Below are positions 17,679 to 26,280 of a stretch of DNA of 64,000 nt, piece by piece. The stretch comes from Posidoniimonas polymericola. Lineage in GTDB: Bacteria; Planctomycetota; Planctomycetia; Pirellulales; Lacipirellulaceae. A program made the translations under genes and the position numbers. The notes beneath the pieces are model-generated. The model worked only from the letters and a program-made list of their open reading frames with translations. It made no database searches and was not told the origin of the DNA. The DNA lies in the NCBI RefSeq assembly GCF_007859935.1, contig NZ_SJPO01000009.1, positions 186,001 to 250,000 on the forward strand. Reading direction: 5' to 3'. Position 1 is the stretch's first letter. Every line of letters begins with the position of its first letter.

Positions 17679-18173
17679 GTGTAGCTCCACGGGGGGCGAG
17701 GCGGGAACAAAGGCTCAAAGGTATCTTGCGACGGATCAACTTGGGAGTCCACCGACGGAGTGCTGCTGCGAACGCCAAGCCAATCCGTCAAGGACACGCG
17801 CAGAGATCCGGTTGGCCTTTAGAGCACGCGTTGGTCGCGGATTCTGGGACAGTCTGTCGAGGATCGCCAAGTATCGGATGAGCCCGCGATCGCGCTCAGT
17901 AGCCGCGGCAGGCTTCCCGGACATGACAACGCCTGAAGACCTTGGCCTCGCTGGTGCAGCCTTGTGGAATTCGAAGCGAGTCCGGTGGCATCGCCCGGTG
18001 TGGTCTCGCGATGGGCTTAACCTGCTTCGGTCGTCAGTGCCGCTGAAAAGGGAGCGGCTGAGTAGAAAGCCGGATGCAACCGCCAACGGTTTAACCGGCC
18101 GCGGGTTGCCAATCATCGGGGGCTTCCGCTATCGCCGAGCGCCCCCGGCGCCCCAAAGGACCTTGCGCCCGCG
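17679..18173. other. Intergenic region carrying a REP-like palindrome
   Basis: About 495 bp between the phosphofructokinase stop and the aminotransferase start. The only structured element is the REP-like repeat at 18117-18147. A minus-strand frame of 126 codons (17736-18116) is open but lacks SD, family features and codon bias, and is not called. Confidence 0.5.
18117..18147. repeat. REP-like palindrome, family A (single copy)
   Basis: CGGGGGCTTCCGCTATCGC and GAGCGCCCCCG are nearly identical to 19737-19767 (one mismatch), and inverted relative to 14641-14671. It lies 27 bp downstream of the stop of the minus-strand phosphofructokinase gene, so it may also act in 3' end formation. Confidence 0.7.
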
Positions 18174-19454
18174 TTACCACTTCTCCTGGCCGGTGGTCGC
18201 CAGCACGGCGGACCACAAATCGCGGGCGGGTTCCATCCGCTTCACCTGGCCGACCGACACCCGCAGCGGCACGTGCACCGGGCGGTTGTTCCAGAGGCCG
18301 ATGAACAGGTCGGTCTTGCCGGCCAGCGCGGCGTGGGCGGCGCAGCGGGCGAACATCTCGCACAGCAGGCTGTCGGCGGCGTTCGCCTGGACGCTGCGGA
18401 TGTAGTAGCTGGGGTCGAAGTACTTGACCGCGGCCGGCTTGCCGACCTCGTTGAAGTGGTCGGTGATCGCCTGCTTGAGGAACGGGCCGATGTCGCCCAG
18501 CTTGCGATTGCCCGACTTGTCGCGGCCTTGTTCGTGGTCGATCAGGTCCTGCCCGGCGCCCTCGGCGACGACAATCACCGCGTGGTCGCGCTTGTCGAGC
18601 CGCCGCCCAATTGCCGGCAGCAGCTCGTCCAGCGAGAACGGCGCCTCCGGGATCAGTGTGAAGTTGACCTCGCCGCTGGCGATCGTGGCCGCGGCCGCGA
18701 TGAAGCCCGCCTCGCGGCCCATCAGCTTCACCAGGCCGACGCCGCGGGGCGTGCTCTTGGCCTCGACGTGGGCGCGGTCGATGACCGTTTCGGCCTCGGA
18801 CACGGCCGACAGGTAGCCGAACGAGCGGTAGCAGAACTTGATGTCGTTGTCGATCGTCTTGGGGACGCCCACCACGGCGATCTTCAACCCGCGGCGCTCG
18901 ATTTCCTGGGCGATCAGGTGGGCGCCCTTCTGCGTGCCGTCGCCGCCGATCGGGAAGAACAGGTTCACACCGAGCGACTCGAGGTAGTCGACCATCACCC
19001 TCGCGTCCTGCGGCCCGCGCGACGTGCCAAGGATCGTGCCGCCCTGGTGGTGGATCTGCTCGACCACCGAGTCGGTCAGCGGGAACGGCTCGCGGCCGAG
19101 CTCTGGGTTCAGCCCGAGGTAGCCGTTGCGGATGCCGAGGATGGTCGGCACGCCGTAGTCGCCGTGCAGCTTGTAGTACAGGTTGCGGATGATGTTGTTC
19201 AGGCCGGGGCACAGCCCGCCGCAGGTGACGATCGCCGCGCGGCACTCGGCCGGGTCGAAGTACAGCTGCTCGCGGGGGCCGGCCTTCTCGAACCCCAGCG
19301 GGTTGACGATCTCGTCGCCGCAGTACTCGATGTGGTACATCACGCGGCGGTCGTCGGGAACGAACGAGCGGGGACCCTCCCGCAGGTGACGCAGCGGTGA
19401 GAGCAGCTTGCGGGGGCCGAGGGACGTGATCCGGAGGTCTTCTTGCGTCAGCAT
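18174..19454 (-). CDS. 6-phosphofructokinase (plant-type/group with GGDGT and PKTIDND)
   Basis: This 426-aa enzyme should phosphorylate fructose-6-phosphate in glycolysis. Visible motifs are VTCGGLCPGLNN (nucleotide loop), FPIGGDGTQKGA, VGVPKTIDNDI (catalytic Asp), LMGREAGFIAA and VAEGAGQDL. GGDGT has Gly at the position that favours ATP, while PKTIDND has the Lys typical of PPi-type and plant-type enzymes. By family knowledge this combination is usually ATP-dependent, but PPi use should be tested. The ATG at 19454 begins the family-like region; longer in-frame extensions are not conserved-looking. No SD is obvious. Confidence 0.83.
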   Translation of the reverse strand: MLTQEDLRITSLGPRKLLSPLRHLREGPRSFVPDDRRVMYHIEYCGDEIVNPLGFEKAGPREQLYFDPAECRAAIVTCGGLCPGLNNIIRNLYYKLHGDYGVPTILGIRNGYLGLNPELGREPFPLTDSVVEQIHHQGGTILGTSRGPQDARVMVDYLESLGVNLFFPIGGDGTQKGAHLIAQEIERRGLKIAVVGVPKTIDNDIKFCYRSFGYLSAVSEAETVIDRAHVEAKSTPRGVGLVKLMGREAGFIAAAATIASGEVNFTLIPEAPFSLDELLPAIGRRLDKRDHAVIVVAEGAGQDLIDHEQGRDKSGNRKLGDIGPFLKQAITDHFNEVGKPAAVKYFDPSYYIRSVQANAADSLLCEMFARCAAHAALAGKTDLFIGLWNNRPVHVPLRVSVGQVKRMEPARDLWSAVLATTGQEKW

Positions 19455-19850
19455 CGGGGTGGCCCGGGCAGGGCGGCTTCGGGGCGGGCGGGGCGCTTGG
19501 GGAGGGCCCCTGGGTAGGATGGCGGGGCCTGCTGCGCCTGCAGGATACCAGACCGCCGAGCAACCGTCACGCAGTGGCTGGGGCGAAATAGTCCTGCCGG
19601 TCGGCAGCGAATGAGCACGGCCGGTGTGGTATACCTGGGGCGCCCTGTTCGTCACGCAGCCAGTCGGCGTGAGGGTGCCGGGGGCGCTACCGCAGGGAAG
19701 CCCCCGACGATGTACCAACCGGCGCCCGCTGGCGGTCGGGGGCTTCCGCTATCGCGGAGCGCCCCCGGCACCCGGCGCTGTTCCGGAAGAACCAACCCGC
19801 AAGCGCCGGAATCGCGATGACGCTTGTTCCGGCCCACCTTGGAAGCTGAT
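19455..19850. other. Intergenic region containing a REPIN-like inverted pair
   Basis: The region separates divergent genes (phosphofructokinase minus, membrane protein plus). Apart from the repeat pair at 19673-19773 no gene or clear promoter is recognised. Confidence 0.5.
19673..19773. repeat. REPIN-like inverted pair of family A palindromes
   Basis: Two family A palindromes (19679-19706 and 19737-19767) face each other across about 30 bases. The outer arms extend the symmetry: GGGTGCCGGGGGCGCT on the left and AGCGCCCCCGGCACCC on the right. Total length of about 100 bp fits a REPIN. Single copies occur at 14641 and 18117. Confidence 0.75.
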
Positions 19851-20489
19851 ATGCAGTTCTCGCTGAAAGAGTTCCTGGCGATCGCCGGCGTGGTGTCGGT
19901 CGGCACGGCTTCGCTACTGTACGCCAGCAGCCTGGTCAGCGGGCTCTGGCTAGCGGTGGTCGGGGCTCTGTTGATGGGCGCCGCGATCCACTCGGCGTTG
20001 CTCGCAGGCGCCCGGCGTGCTTCTGCGGTTGGGTTCCTCGTCGCCGCTCTCGTTTACACGTCTGCCCTGCTCACTCAGAGCTACGATCGGAACGGCTATC
20101 CGGTCAACCGCGAGTTCGAACCGTGGGCTGGCCGATTCCCTACCACCATCGCGATGCAGCGGCCTTACCAGGGAGCGACTTTTTCCCGGTCCTACTACAC
20201 CGACGAGAACGGCAACCGCTACTCGCAAGTCCCGGCCGGCGCCACCGTCGACGACGGCTTCGGCGGAGGCGGATTCGCGTTCGGCGCCGCACCGCCCGCG
20301 CCGGGCGCGCTGAAGGTAAAGCAGGTGAGCGCCCCACCCATGCAGCAATTCATGGAGGTCGCCCACTGCCTGTGGACGCTGCTGTTCGGCTACGTCGGCG
20401 GCAAGTACGCCGTGTGGCTTTACACTGCCGCGACGCCGCCACGCAGTCGCCCGACGCCCGACCCCGCTGACCTGAACCAGGGAATCTGA
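19851..20489 (+). CDS. Membrane protein, first of a tandem paralog pair
   Basis: This 212-aa protein starts MQFSLKEFLAIAGVVSVGTASLLYAS, and has hydrophobic segments at about 9-28, 33-50 and 59-74 plus one near the C-terminus. It shares a long central polar loop with a FSRSYYTDENGNRYSQVPAG segment and a C-terminal MEVAHCLWTLLFGYVGGKYAVWLYT with the following gene. I do not recognise the family. ATG 19851 has GGAAG six bases upstream; an in-frame start at 19824 adds residues missing in the paralog. The stop TGA overlaps the next ATG (TGATG), so the pair is coupled. Confidence 0.7.
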   Translation: MQFSLKEFLAIAGVVSVGTASLLYASSLVSGLWLAVVGALLMGAAIHSALLAGARRASAVGFLVAALVYTSALLTQSYDRNGYPVNREFEPWAGRFPTTIAMQRPYQGATFSRSYYTDENGNRYSQVPAGATVDDGFGGGGFAFGAAPPAPGALKVKQVSAPPMQQFMEVAHCLWTLLFGYVGGKYAVWLYTAATPPRSRPTPDPADLNQGI

Positions 20490-21064
20490 TGCAGTTCTCG
20501 CTCAAAGAGTTCTTGCTGCTGGTCGGCTTCGCATCGGCCGGTATGGCGTCGCTGCTGTACGCATCGCCCGCGGTTGGCGCGGTGTGGCAGCTGCTGGTGG
20601 CGGCGCTGGTGTTCGCCGCCGCCGCCCGCGCCTGGCTGCTGCCGGGGCCACGCCGCGTCTACGCGGTCGGCTTCCTGGCGGTCGCGGTCGCCTACACCGC
20701 GGTGCTCTACTCCTACGGCAACGAGGTCAGCAACGGCTACCGCTCCAACTACGAGTACAACCCGGGCGGCGGCAAGATGCCGACGAACAAGCTGATGCAG
20801 CAGCCGCACACCTGGGTCGCCGCGAGCCGCTCGTACTTTGTGGACATCGACGGCAAACGCTACCCGCAGGTTCCGCCGGGGCACACAATTGGGGATATCT
20901 ACAACAACTCGACGGGCCAGAAGCTGGTGGCCTACCACGTCCTGCCGGAAGCCGAGTCGTTCATGACGGTCGCCCACTGCCTGTGGACACTGCTGCTGGG
21001 CTACGTTGGCGGCAAATATGCGGTGTGGGTCTACACGCGCAACAAGAACACAGCCCCAGAATAG
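20489..21064 (+). CDS. Membrane protein, second of a tandem paralog pair
   Basis: This 191-aa paralog of the preceding gene begins with the same MQFSLKEFL and ends with TVAHCLWTLLLGYVGGKYAVWVYT. The middle carries SRSYFVDIDGKRYPQVPPG in place of the related stretch in the first copy. The hydrophobic segments are at the same places. Its ATG overlaps the upstream stop (TGATG). The pair probably arose by duplication; both keep the C-terminal AHCLWTLL-GYVGGKYAVW block, which must matter for function. No enzymatic motif is seen. Confidence 0.7.
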   Translation: MQFSLKEFLLLVGFASAGMASLLYASPAVGAVWQLLVAALVFAAAARAWLLPGPRRVYAVGFLAVAVAYTAVLYSYGNEVSNGYRSNYEYNPGGGKMPTNKLMQQPHTWVAASRSYFVDIDGKRYPQVPPGHTIGDIYNNSTGQKLVAYHVLPEAESFMTVAHCLWTLLLGYVGGKYAVWVYTRNKNTAPE

Positions 21065-21085
21065 CTTTCGAGCAGAGCCGTGCTG

Positions 21086-22810
21086 CTACGAAGCGTCGCG
21101 GCTCCGCCGCGCTGCCAGACCAGCAACCACCGCCGCCAGCAGGCAAGCCGCGGCCGAGGGGCTCGGGGCCGCTACCGATCCCTGGGCCACCGGCGCCTGA
21201 GCGACCGCGCCGTAGTTGGCCTTCCAGATCGTCAGGTTCTGGGGGTCGCCGAGCGTGTCACGCCACACGGTGTAGTCGGCCGCGTCGACGACGCCGTCGA
21301 AGTTGAAGTCGCCGTCGAGCAGCGTGTTCTGGTCGACCGTCACGCTGAGCGACAGCGTGGTCGCGCCGTAGCTCAGGCCAAACTCGACCCCCTGCACGTT
21401 GGGGAACAGCGGCGGGACGAACTCGCCGCTGATGCCGCCGTCGGCCGTGATCAGGGGGATCGACTGGCTGACGCTGAGGTCGAACTCGGGGTCGAAGCTG
21501 AACGCCAGCTCGCCCCCCAGCGTGGCCGCGCCGGCGACCTCGATCTGGGCCGCGCCGTCCGAGGTCAGGCCGAGCGACAGCAGGCTGTTGGAGGTGAAGG
21601 TCAGGTCGGAGAGGAACAGGGCGTTGCCGCGGGCGAGCACGGTGGTGGCGCCGTTGTCGGTGTAGGCGTCGTTGAAGACGGCCACCGACTCGCTGGCGAC
21701 GACGACCGTGCCGTCGTTGGTGACCTCGCCGTGGATGTTGTTGACCCCGTCGGCCGAGGCGATCACGCCGGCGTTGGTGACGTCGTTGAGGAAGCGTACC
21801 GTGCCGTCCTCGAGCGTGTAGCGGCCGGCAGCCGCGTTGGTGTTGGTCGACAGCAGCCGGAGCTCGCCGCCGGTCACGGTGACCGCGCCGGCGTTGTTGA
21901 AGGCGCCCTCGAAGTCGAGCCGCTGGCCGGCGTTCACCTCGACGTCGCCCGTGGCGAGCACGTCGACCTGGCCGCGGACGACGCCGTCGCCGCCCAGGTA
22001 GCCGGCGACGTTGATGTCGCGGACGACCAGCTCGCCCTCGGACAGGTACAGGCGGCCGAGCGTGCCGACGGTCGCCTGGGCCAGGCTGTTGTTGTCGGCG
22101 TCGAAGTAGGCGCCGTTGGTGATGTGGAGCTCGCCGATGCCGGTCGCCCCGACGTTCAGGCTGCCCCGGGCGTAGAAGATGGTCGCCGCGCCGTCGACGA
22201 TCATCAGGCCCGATCCGCCCGCGGCGGCGCCGATCGTAATATCGCTGCCGGTGGTGGTGGTGCGCATCATCGCGCCGCCAGAGACCGTCAGCTTGCCGAC
22301 GCCCGCGTCGCCGACGACAAGGTCGTCGTACAGCGCGGCGTAGGTTCCGGCTCCGTCGACCAGCACCGTGCCCTTGGCTCCGGCCAGTTCGCCAATCACC
22401 ATGTCGCCGGTGGAGTTGAGCAGGTTGAGCGAGGCGCCCCCGGTCAGGTTGACGTAGCCGACGCCCGCCCGGCCGACGATCAGCGCGTCGCCGCTGCTGT
22501 CAAACTCGGCCGAGGCGCCGGGCCCGGTGACCGTCAGGTAGCCAAAGTAGCCGTCGTCGTCCCCGACATAGCCCTGGTCGTACTGCAGCGTGCTGCCGCC
22601 GTCGACCGTGACCGTGGCGAACGGGCTAACGTCGTCGGGGAAGCTGCCGTCGCCGATCTTGAGGTCGACCGAGAAGTGGTCGCCGACCGAGGGCTCGGGC
22701 GTCACCTCGCCGGTAGACGAGATCGCCGCCAGAGCGGTGCGCGGGCCGGCGGCCAACGCGAAAGCCAACACCACCAGCCCCAGACGGGCCGTCCACCAGC
22801 AGCCAAACAT
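21086..22810 (-). CDS. Exported beta-helix (autotransporter-passenger-like) protein with dockerin-like unit and PEP-CTERM-like tail
   Basis: This 574-aa protein has a signal peptide (about 1-28). From about 65 to 460 it is a repetitive, Gly/Val/Thr-rich chain with phrases such as DDLVVGDAGVGKLTVSGGA, ALIVGRAGVGYVNLTGGA and GSLNVGATGIGELHITNGA. These are typical of parallel beta-helix passenger domains. A single dockerin-like unit follows (GDFNFDGVVDAADYTVWRD), then APSPSAAACLLAAVVAGLAARR, a PEP-CTERM layout with PSP in place of PEP. No outer-membrane beta-barrel is present, so secretion would be by the PEP-CTERM route, not by autotransport. It lies next to UDP-glucose dehydrogenase on the same strand. 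Confidence 0.82.
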   Translation of the reverse strand: MFGCWWTARLGLVVLAFALAAGPRTALAAISSTGEVTPEPSVGDHFSVDLKIGDGSFPDDVSPFATVTVDGGSTLQYDQGYVGDDDGYFGYLTVTGPGASAEFDSSGDALIVGRAGVGYVNLTGGASLNLLNSTGDMVIGELAGAKGTVLVDGAGTYAALYDDLVVGDAGVGKLTVSGGAMMRTTTTGSDITIGAAAGGSGLMIVDGAATIFYARGSLNVGATGIGELHITNGAYFDADNNSLAQATVGTLGRLYLSEGELVVRDINVAGYLGGDGVVRGQVDVLATGDVEVNAGQRLDFEGAFNNAGAVTVTGGELRLLSTNTNAAAGRYTLEDGTVRFLNDVTNAGVIASADGVNNIHGEVTNDGTVVVASESVAVFNDAYTDNGATTVLARGNALFLSDLTFTSNSLLSLGLTSDGAAQIEVAGAATLGGELAFSFDPEFDLSVSQSIPLITADGGISGEFVPPLFPNVQGVEFGLSYGATTLSLSVTVDQNTLLDGDFNFDGVVDAADYTVWRDTLGDPQNLTIWKANYGAVAQAPVAQGSVAAPSPSAAACLLAAVVAGLAARRSRDAS

Positions 22811-22944
22811 ACGACATCTCCTCTTAGGCGATCAAACGGCGCGTACTCTCCCCCCGCTTCCTGCAGAAAGAAACGCACAGCCCTGATTGTAGCCTACATG
22901 TCGATTCCCGCACCAGCTTGGTTTCACGGCCTTGTGCAGCGCGG

Positions 22945-24267
22945 CTACTTCTTGCGGCCGTCCACCATCGGGCGGCCGATGCTGTGGTAGCAGTAGCCGC
23001 GGCGGGCCATCCGCTCGGGCTCAAACAGGTTGCGGCCGTCGAAGACCGACGGGTCGGCCATCAGCTGGTACATCTCGGCGAAGTCGGGCGAGTGGTAGTC
23101 CTTCCACTCGGTCATGATGCAGAGGGCGTCGGCGCCCTCCAGGCAGCTCATGCGGCGCTCGCTGTAGGTGATCTTGTCGCCGAGCTCGGCCCGCACGTTC
23201 TCGAGCGCCTCGGGGTCGTGGGCCACGACCTTGGCGCCCTTGGAGAGCAGCCAGTCGATCAGCACCAGCGCCGGGGCCTCGCGGATGTCGTCGGTGCGGG
23301 GCTTGAAGGCCAGGCCCCAGACGGCGATGGTCTTGCCGGACAGGTCGCCGCCGAAGTGCGCGTCGAGCTTGCCCGAGATGACGTGCTTCTGACGCTCGTT
23401 GACCTCGTCCACCGCGCGGAGCATCGACGGGGTGAGTTCCTTGTCGACGGTCATCGACTCCAGCGCCCGGACGTCCTTCGGGAAGCAGCTGCCGCCGTAG
23501 CCGACGCCGGGGAACAGGAAGGCGAAGCCGATGCGGCTGTCGTGGCCGATGCCGCGGCGGACGTCGTTGATGTCGCCGCCCATCTTCTCGCACAGGTTGG
23601 CCATCTCGTTGATGAAGCTGATCTTGGTTGCGAGCAGCGCGTTGGCGACGTACTTGGTCATCTCGGCGCTCTCGGGCGACATCACCAGGAACGGCTTCTC
23701 GGTCCGCAGGAACGGCTTGTAGAGCTGGTGCAGGGTGTCGCCGACCTCGGACCGCCGGACGCCCACTACCACTCGGTCGGGCTTCATGAAGTCGTCGATC
23801 GCGGCGCCCTCCTTGAGGAACTCCGGGTTGCTCGCGACGTCGCACTCGCGACCGGTGAACTCCTTGAGCATGCCGAAGATCTTGGCGTTGGTGCCGACCG
23901 GCACGGTGCTCTTGGTCACCACCACGGCGTCCTCGCGCAGGTGCGGCGCAATCGCCTTGACGACGCTCCACATGGCCGACAGGTCGGCCGAGCCGTCGTC
24001 GCCCTGCGGGGTGCCGACCGCCAGGTAGACCACCTCGGCTGGCGCGACCGCCGAGGCGGTTTCGGTCGTGAAGTGCAACCGCCCGGCCTCGGAATTGTGG
24101 ATCACTAGCTCCGAAAGGCCCGGCTCGTAAATCGGGATCTCGCCCCGCTTGAGGCCCTCGATCTTGGCCTCGTTGATATCGATGCAGGTGACGTCGTTGC
24201 CGCTATCGGCGAAGCAGGTGCCGGTAACCAGGCCAACGTAACCAGTGCCAATAACCGCGATTTTCAT
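22945..24267 (-). CDS. ugd: UDP-glucose 6-dehydrogenase
   Basis: This 440-aa enzyme oxidises UDP-glucose to UDP-glucuronate with two NAD+, feeding exopolysaccharide synthesis. The N-terminus has the Rossmann loop [10 protein letters not shown] and the acidic DIN after beta-2. The catalytic loop [12 protein letters not shown] contains the nucleophilic Cys, and the C-terminal domain has [20 protein letters not shown]. Length is standard. I chose ATG 24267 over in-frame upstream codons because [12 protein letters not shown] is the family N-terminus. Its neighbour is a PEP-CTERM-type protein, and such proteins often associate with exopolysaccharide. Confidence 0.93.
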   Translation of the reverse strand: MKIAVIGTGYVGLVTGTCFADSGNDVTCIDINEAKIEGLKRGEIPIYEPGLSELVIHNSEAGRLHFTTETASAVAPAEVVYLAVGTPQGDDGSADLSAMWSVVKAIAPHLREDAVVVTKSTVPVGTNAKIFGMLKEFTGRECDVASNPEFLKEGAAIDDFMKPDRVVVGVRRSEVGDTLHQLYKPFLRTEKPFLVMSPESAEMTKYVANALLATKISFINEMANLCEKMGGDINDVRRGIGHDSRIGFAFLFPGVGYGGSCFPKDVRALESMTVDKELTPSMLRAVDEVNERQKHVISGKLDAHFGGDLSGKTIAVWGLAFKPRTDDIREAPALVLIDWLLSKGAKVVAHDPEALENVRAELGDKITYSERRMSCLEGADALCIMTEWKDYHSPDFAEMYQLMADPSVFDGRNLFEPERMARRGYCYHSIGRPMVDGRKK

Positions 24268-24641
24268 AACGAGACTCGAAAGGCAAGGGAGCGGGGAGGG
24301 AGCGGGAAAGCCTCCAGTATTGCTAGCCGGGCGAGATCCGTCGAGAAGCGCGGCACGGATACCCCTTCCCCAGGCCCAGGAGCCGCCGCTGGACGCGGGA
24401 TGGCACGGTTTCGACGGTCCTGCCGGCAGAACCTGGGGACGGCAAACCACCGTCGCGGCAACCCCTCAGCCGTGTCCGGTAGATCGCAGCCCATGTTTCC
24501 GTGATGCCGGCAGCCGATTTTGCACGCCTCAGGAAACTTCCCGTGGGGCGACCTGCGGGGCAAACCGCCCCACGGCGCTCGCCGCACCGTTTTGAAGCTG
24601 ACCGAGCCCGACAACTCACCCGTTTAATAGGAGTCGATGCA
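24268..24641. other. Divergent intergenic region between ugd and the first chemoreceptor gene
   Basis: About 374 bp with no gene recognised. I found no convincing sigma-28 type or sigma-70 type promoter by eye. An in-frame upstream extension of the chemoreceptor frame (from 24501) lacks start context. Confidence 0.45.
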
Positions 24642-25973
24642 ATGTCGTCTACGCTGTTCAAGAGTCGCAACGAATCCCAGGCCCCGGCGGCGGTTGCCGA
24701 GGCCCCGCACAACGACGCCCAGGCTGTCCTCGACGCCCTTAGCCGCTCGCAGGCGGTTATCGAGTTCAAGCCGGACGGCACGATCATCACCGCCAACGAC
24801 AACTTCCTGGCCGTGCTGGGCTACAACCTCCGCGAGGTCGAGGGTAGCCACCACCGCATGTTCTGCGACGGCCAGTACACCAGCAGCCCCGAGTACAGCC
24901 AGTTCTGGCGCGACCTGGCCGCCGGCCGGCCGGCGGTGGGCGAGTACGAGCGGTTCACCAAGTCCGGTGAGAGCGTCTGGATCTCGGCCTCCTACAACCC
25001 GGTGCTCGACGCCAACGGCCAATGCTACAAGGTCGTGAAGATCGCCAGCGACATTACCGCCACCAAGCGGGAGAGCGCCGACTCGGCCCGGCTGGCCAAC
25101 ATGGTCGCCAACATGCCGATCAACGTGATGTTCGCCGACCGCGACCTGAACGTGCGGTACATGAACCCGGCCTCGCTCAAGACCCTCAAGCAGGTTGAGC
25201 ACCTGCTGCCGATCCCGGCCGACAAGATCCTCGGCTCAAACATCGACATCTTCCACAAGGACCCCTCCTACCAGCGCGGCGTGCTTGCCAAAGAGTCGAA
25301 CCTGCCGGTCCACACGCAAATTACGCTGGGCGAGGAGATCCTCGACCTGCTGGTGAGCGCGATCACCGACAAGGCCGGCAACTACATCGGCGCCATGGCC
25401 ACCTGGAGCATCGTCACCGAGCAGGTCCGCACCCGCGAAGAAGCGGCCAGCGTCGGCCAGACGGTCGCCGCCAGCACCACGGAGATGGCGGCGACGATCG
25501 AGGAGATCAGCAAGAGCGTCGGCCGGACCGCCTCGCTGGCGACCCAGACCGAGAACCACGTCCGCGACTCGTCGTCGGCCGCCGAGATGCTCCAGGAGAG
25601 CAGCAAGGCGATCGGCAAGGTCGTCGGCGTGATCCAGGAGCTGGCCGACCAGACCAACCTGCTGGCCCTCAACGCCACGATCGAGGCCGCCCGCGCAGGG
25701 GAGTCCGGCCGCAGCTTCGCGGTGGTCGCCAACGAGGTCAAGGAGCTCGCTCAGGAGACCGGCAACGCCACCCAGAGCATCGAGAAGAGCGTCGAGGAGA
25801 TGCGGCAGCGGATCGATCAGGTGACCGGCGCTACCCAGCAGATCACCGAGAGCATCGCCGAGGTCAGCAGCAACACCAACACGGTCGCCGCGGCCATCGA
25901 GGAGCAGTCCATCACCATGGCCGAGCTCAGCAAGACCGCCGAAGGCCTGGTCAAGCTGGCCAACAAGACCTAG
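24642..25973 (+). CDS. Cytoplasmic PAS-PAS methyl-accepting chemotaxis protein
   Basis: This 443-aa receptor has no membrane segment. The first PAS (about 33-140) begins AVIEFKPDGTIITANDNFLAV and ends in a DIT linker. The second PAS (about 150-270) is of another type (NVMFADRDLNVRYMNPAS...). Residues about 280-440 form the signalling hairpin, with the conserved tip LADQTNLLALNATIEAARAGE. The layout resembles BdlA/Aer-like soluble receptors that sense redox or small ligands and signal to CheA. No che genes are in the window. ATG 24642 has AGGAG 8 bases upstream. It shares a 335-bp identical block with the next receptor. Confidence 0.9.
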   Translation: MSSTLFKSRNESQAPAAVAEAPHNDAQAVLDALSRSQAVIEFKPDGTIITANDNFLAVLGYNLREVEGSHHRMFCDGQYTSSPEYSQFWRDLAAGRPAVGEYERFTKSGESVWISASYNPVLDANGQCYKVVKIASDITATKRESADSARLANMVANMPINVMFADRDLNVRYMNPASLKTLKQVEHLLPIPADKILGSNIDIFHKDPSYQRGVLAKESNLPVHTQITLGEEILDLLVSAITDKAGNYIGAMATWSIVTEQVRTREEAASVGQTVAASTTEMAATIEEISKSVGRTASLATQTENHVRDSSSAAEMLQESSKAIGKVVGVIQELADQTNLLALNATIEAARAGESGRSFAVVANEVKELAQETGNATQSIEKSVEEMRQRIDQVTGATQQITESIAEVSSNTNTVAAAIEEQSITMAELSKTAEGLVKLANKT

Positions 25974-26009
25974 GCCTGCTCCCAGCGGCGGACAATAATG
26001 GCGTCTACC

Positions 26010-26046
26010 AAGCCCCCCCGGCCAACTGGCCGGGGGGGCTTTTTTT
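26010..26046 (+). terminator. Rho-independent terminator after the first chemoreceptor
   Basis: AAGCCCCCCCGGCC pairs with GGCCGGGGGGGCTT around an AACT loop, followed by a run of T to 26046. The 307-bp gap between the two receptor genes otherwise shows nothing recognisable. Confidence 0.92.
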
Positions 26047-26280
26047 GCGCGACGCATCGGGCAACGGGTTGGGCGGCCTGCAGCGGATGCGCCGCCTGCA
26101 ACGTGCAAGCGTGTGGCAATCTGCCGAATTGAGGCCCCCGTCGTGCAAAAATCCACACCCACTGGTCGAGCGTGACCAATGTTTTCGCGATCTGTTGAGC
26201 GCACTGACTTGGTCTAGCCGTCTCGCAGACGAGGCAACATCCCACGCTAAACAGCGCCACAGTAATGTAGGAAGCCGTCT

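Noticed and set aside
17736-18116. 126-codon minus-strand open frame between the aminotransferase and phosphofructokinase genes
   Set aside because: No SD, no recognisable domain, Arg/Pro-rich composition of a GC-driven frame, and its upstream end runs up to a REP-like repeat.
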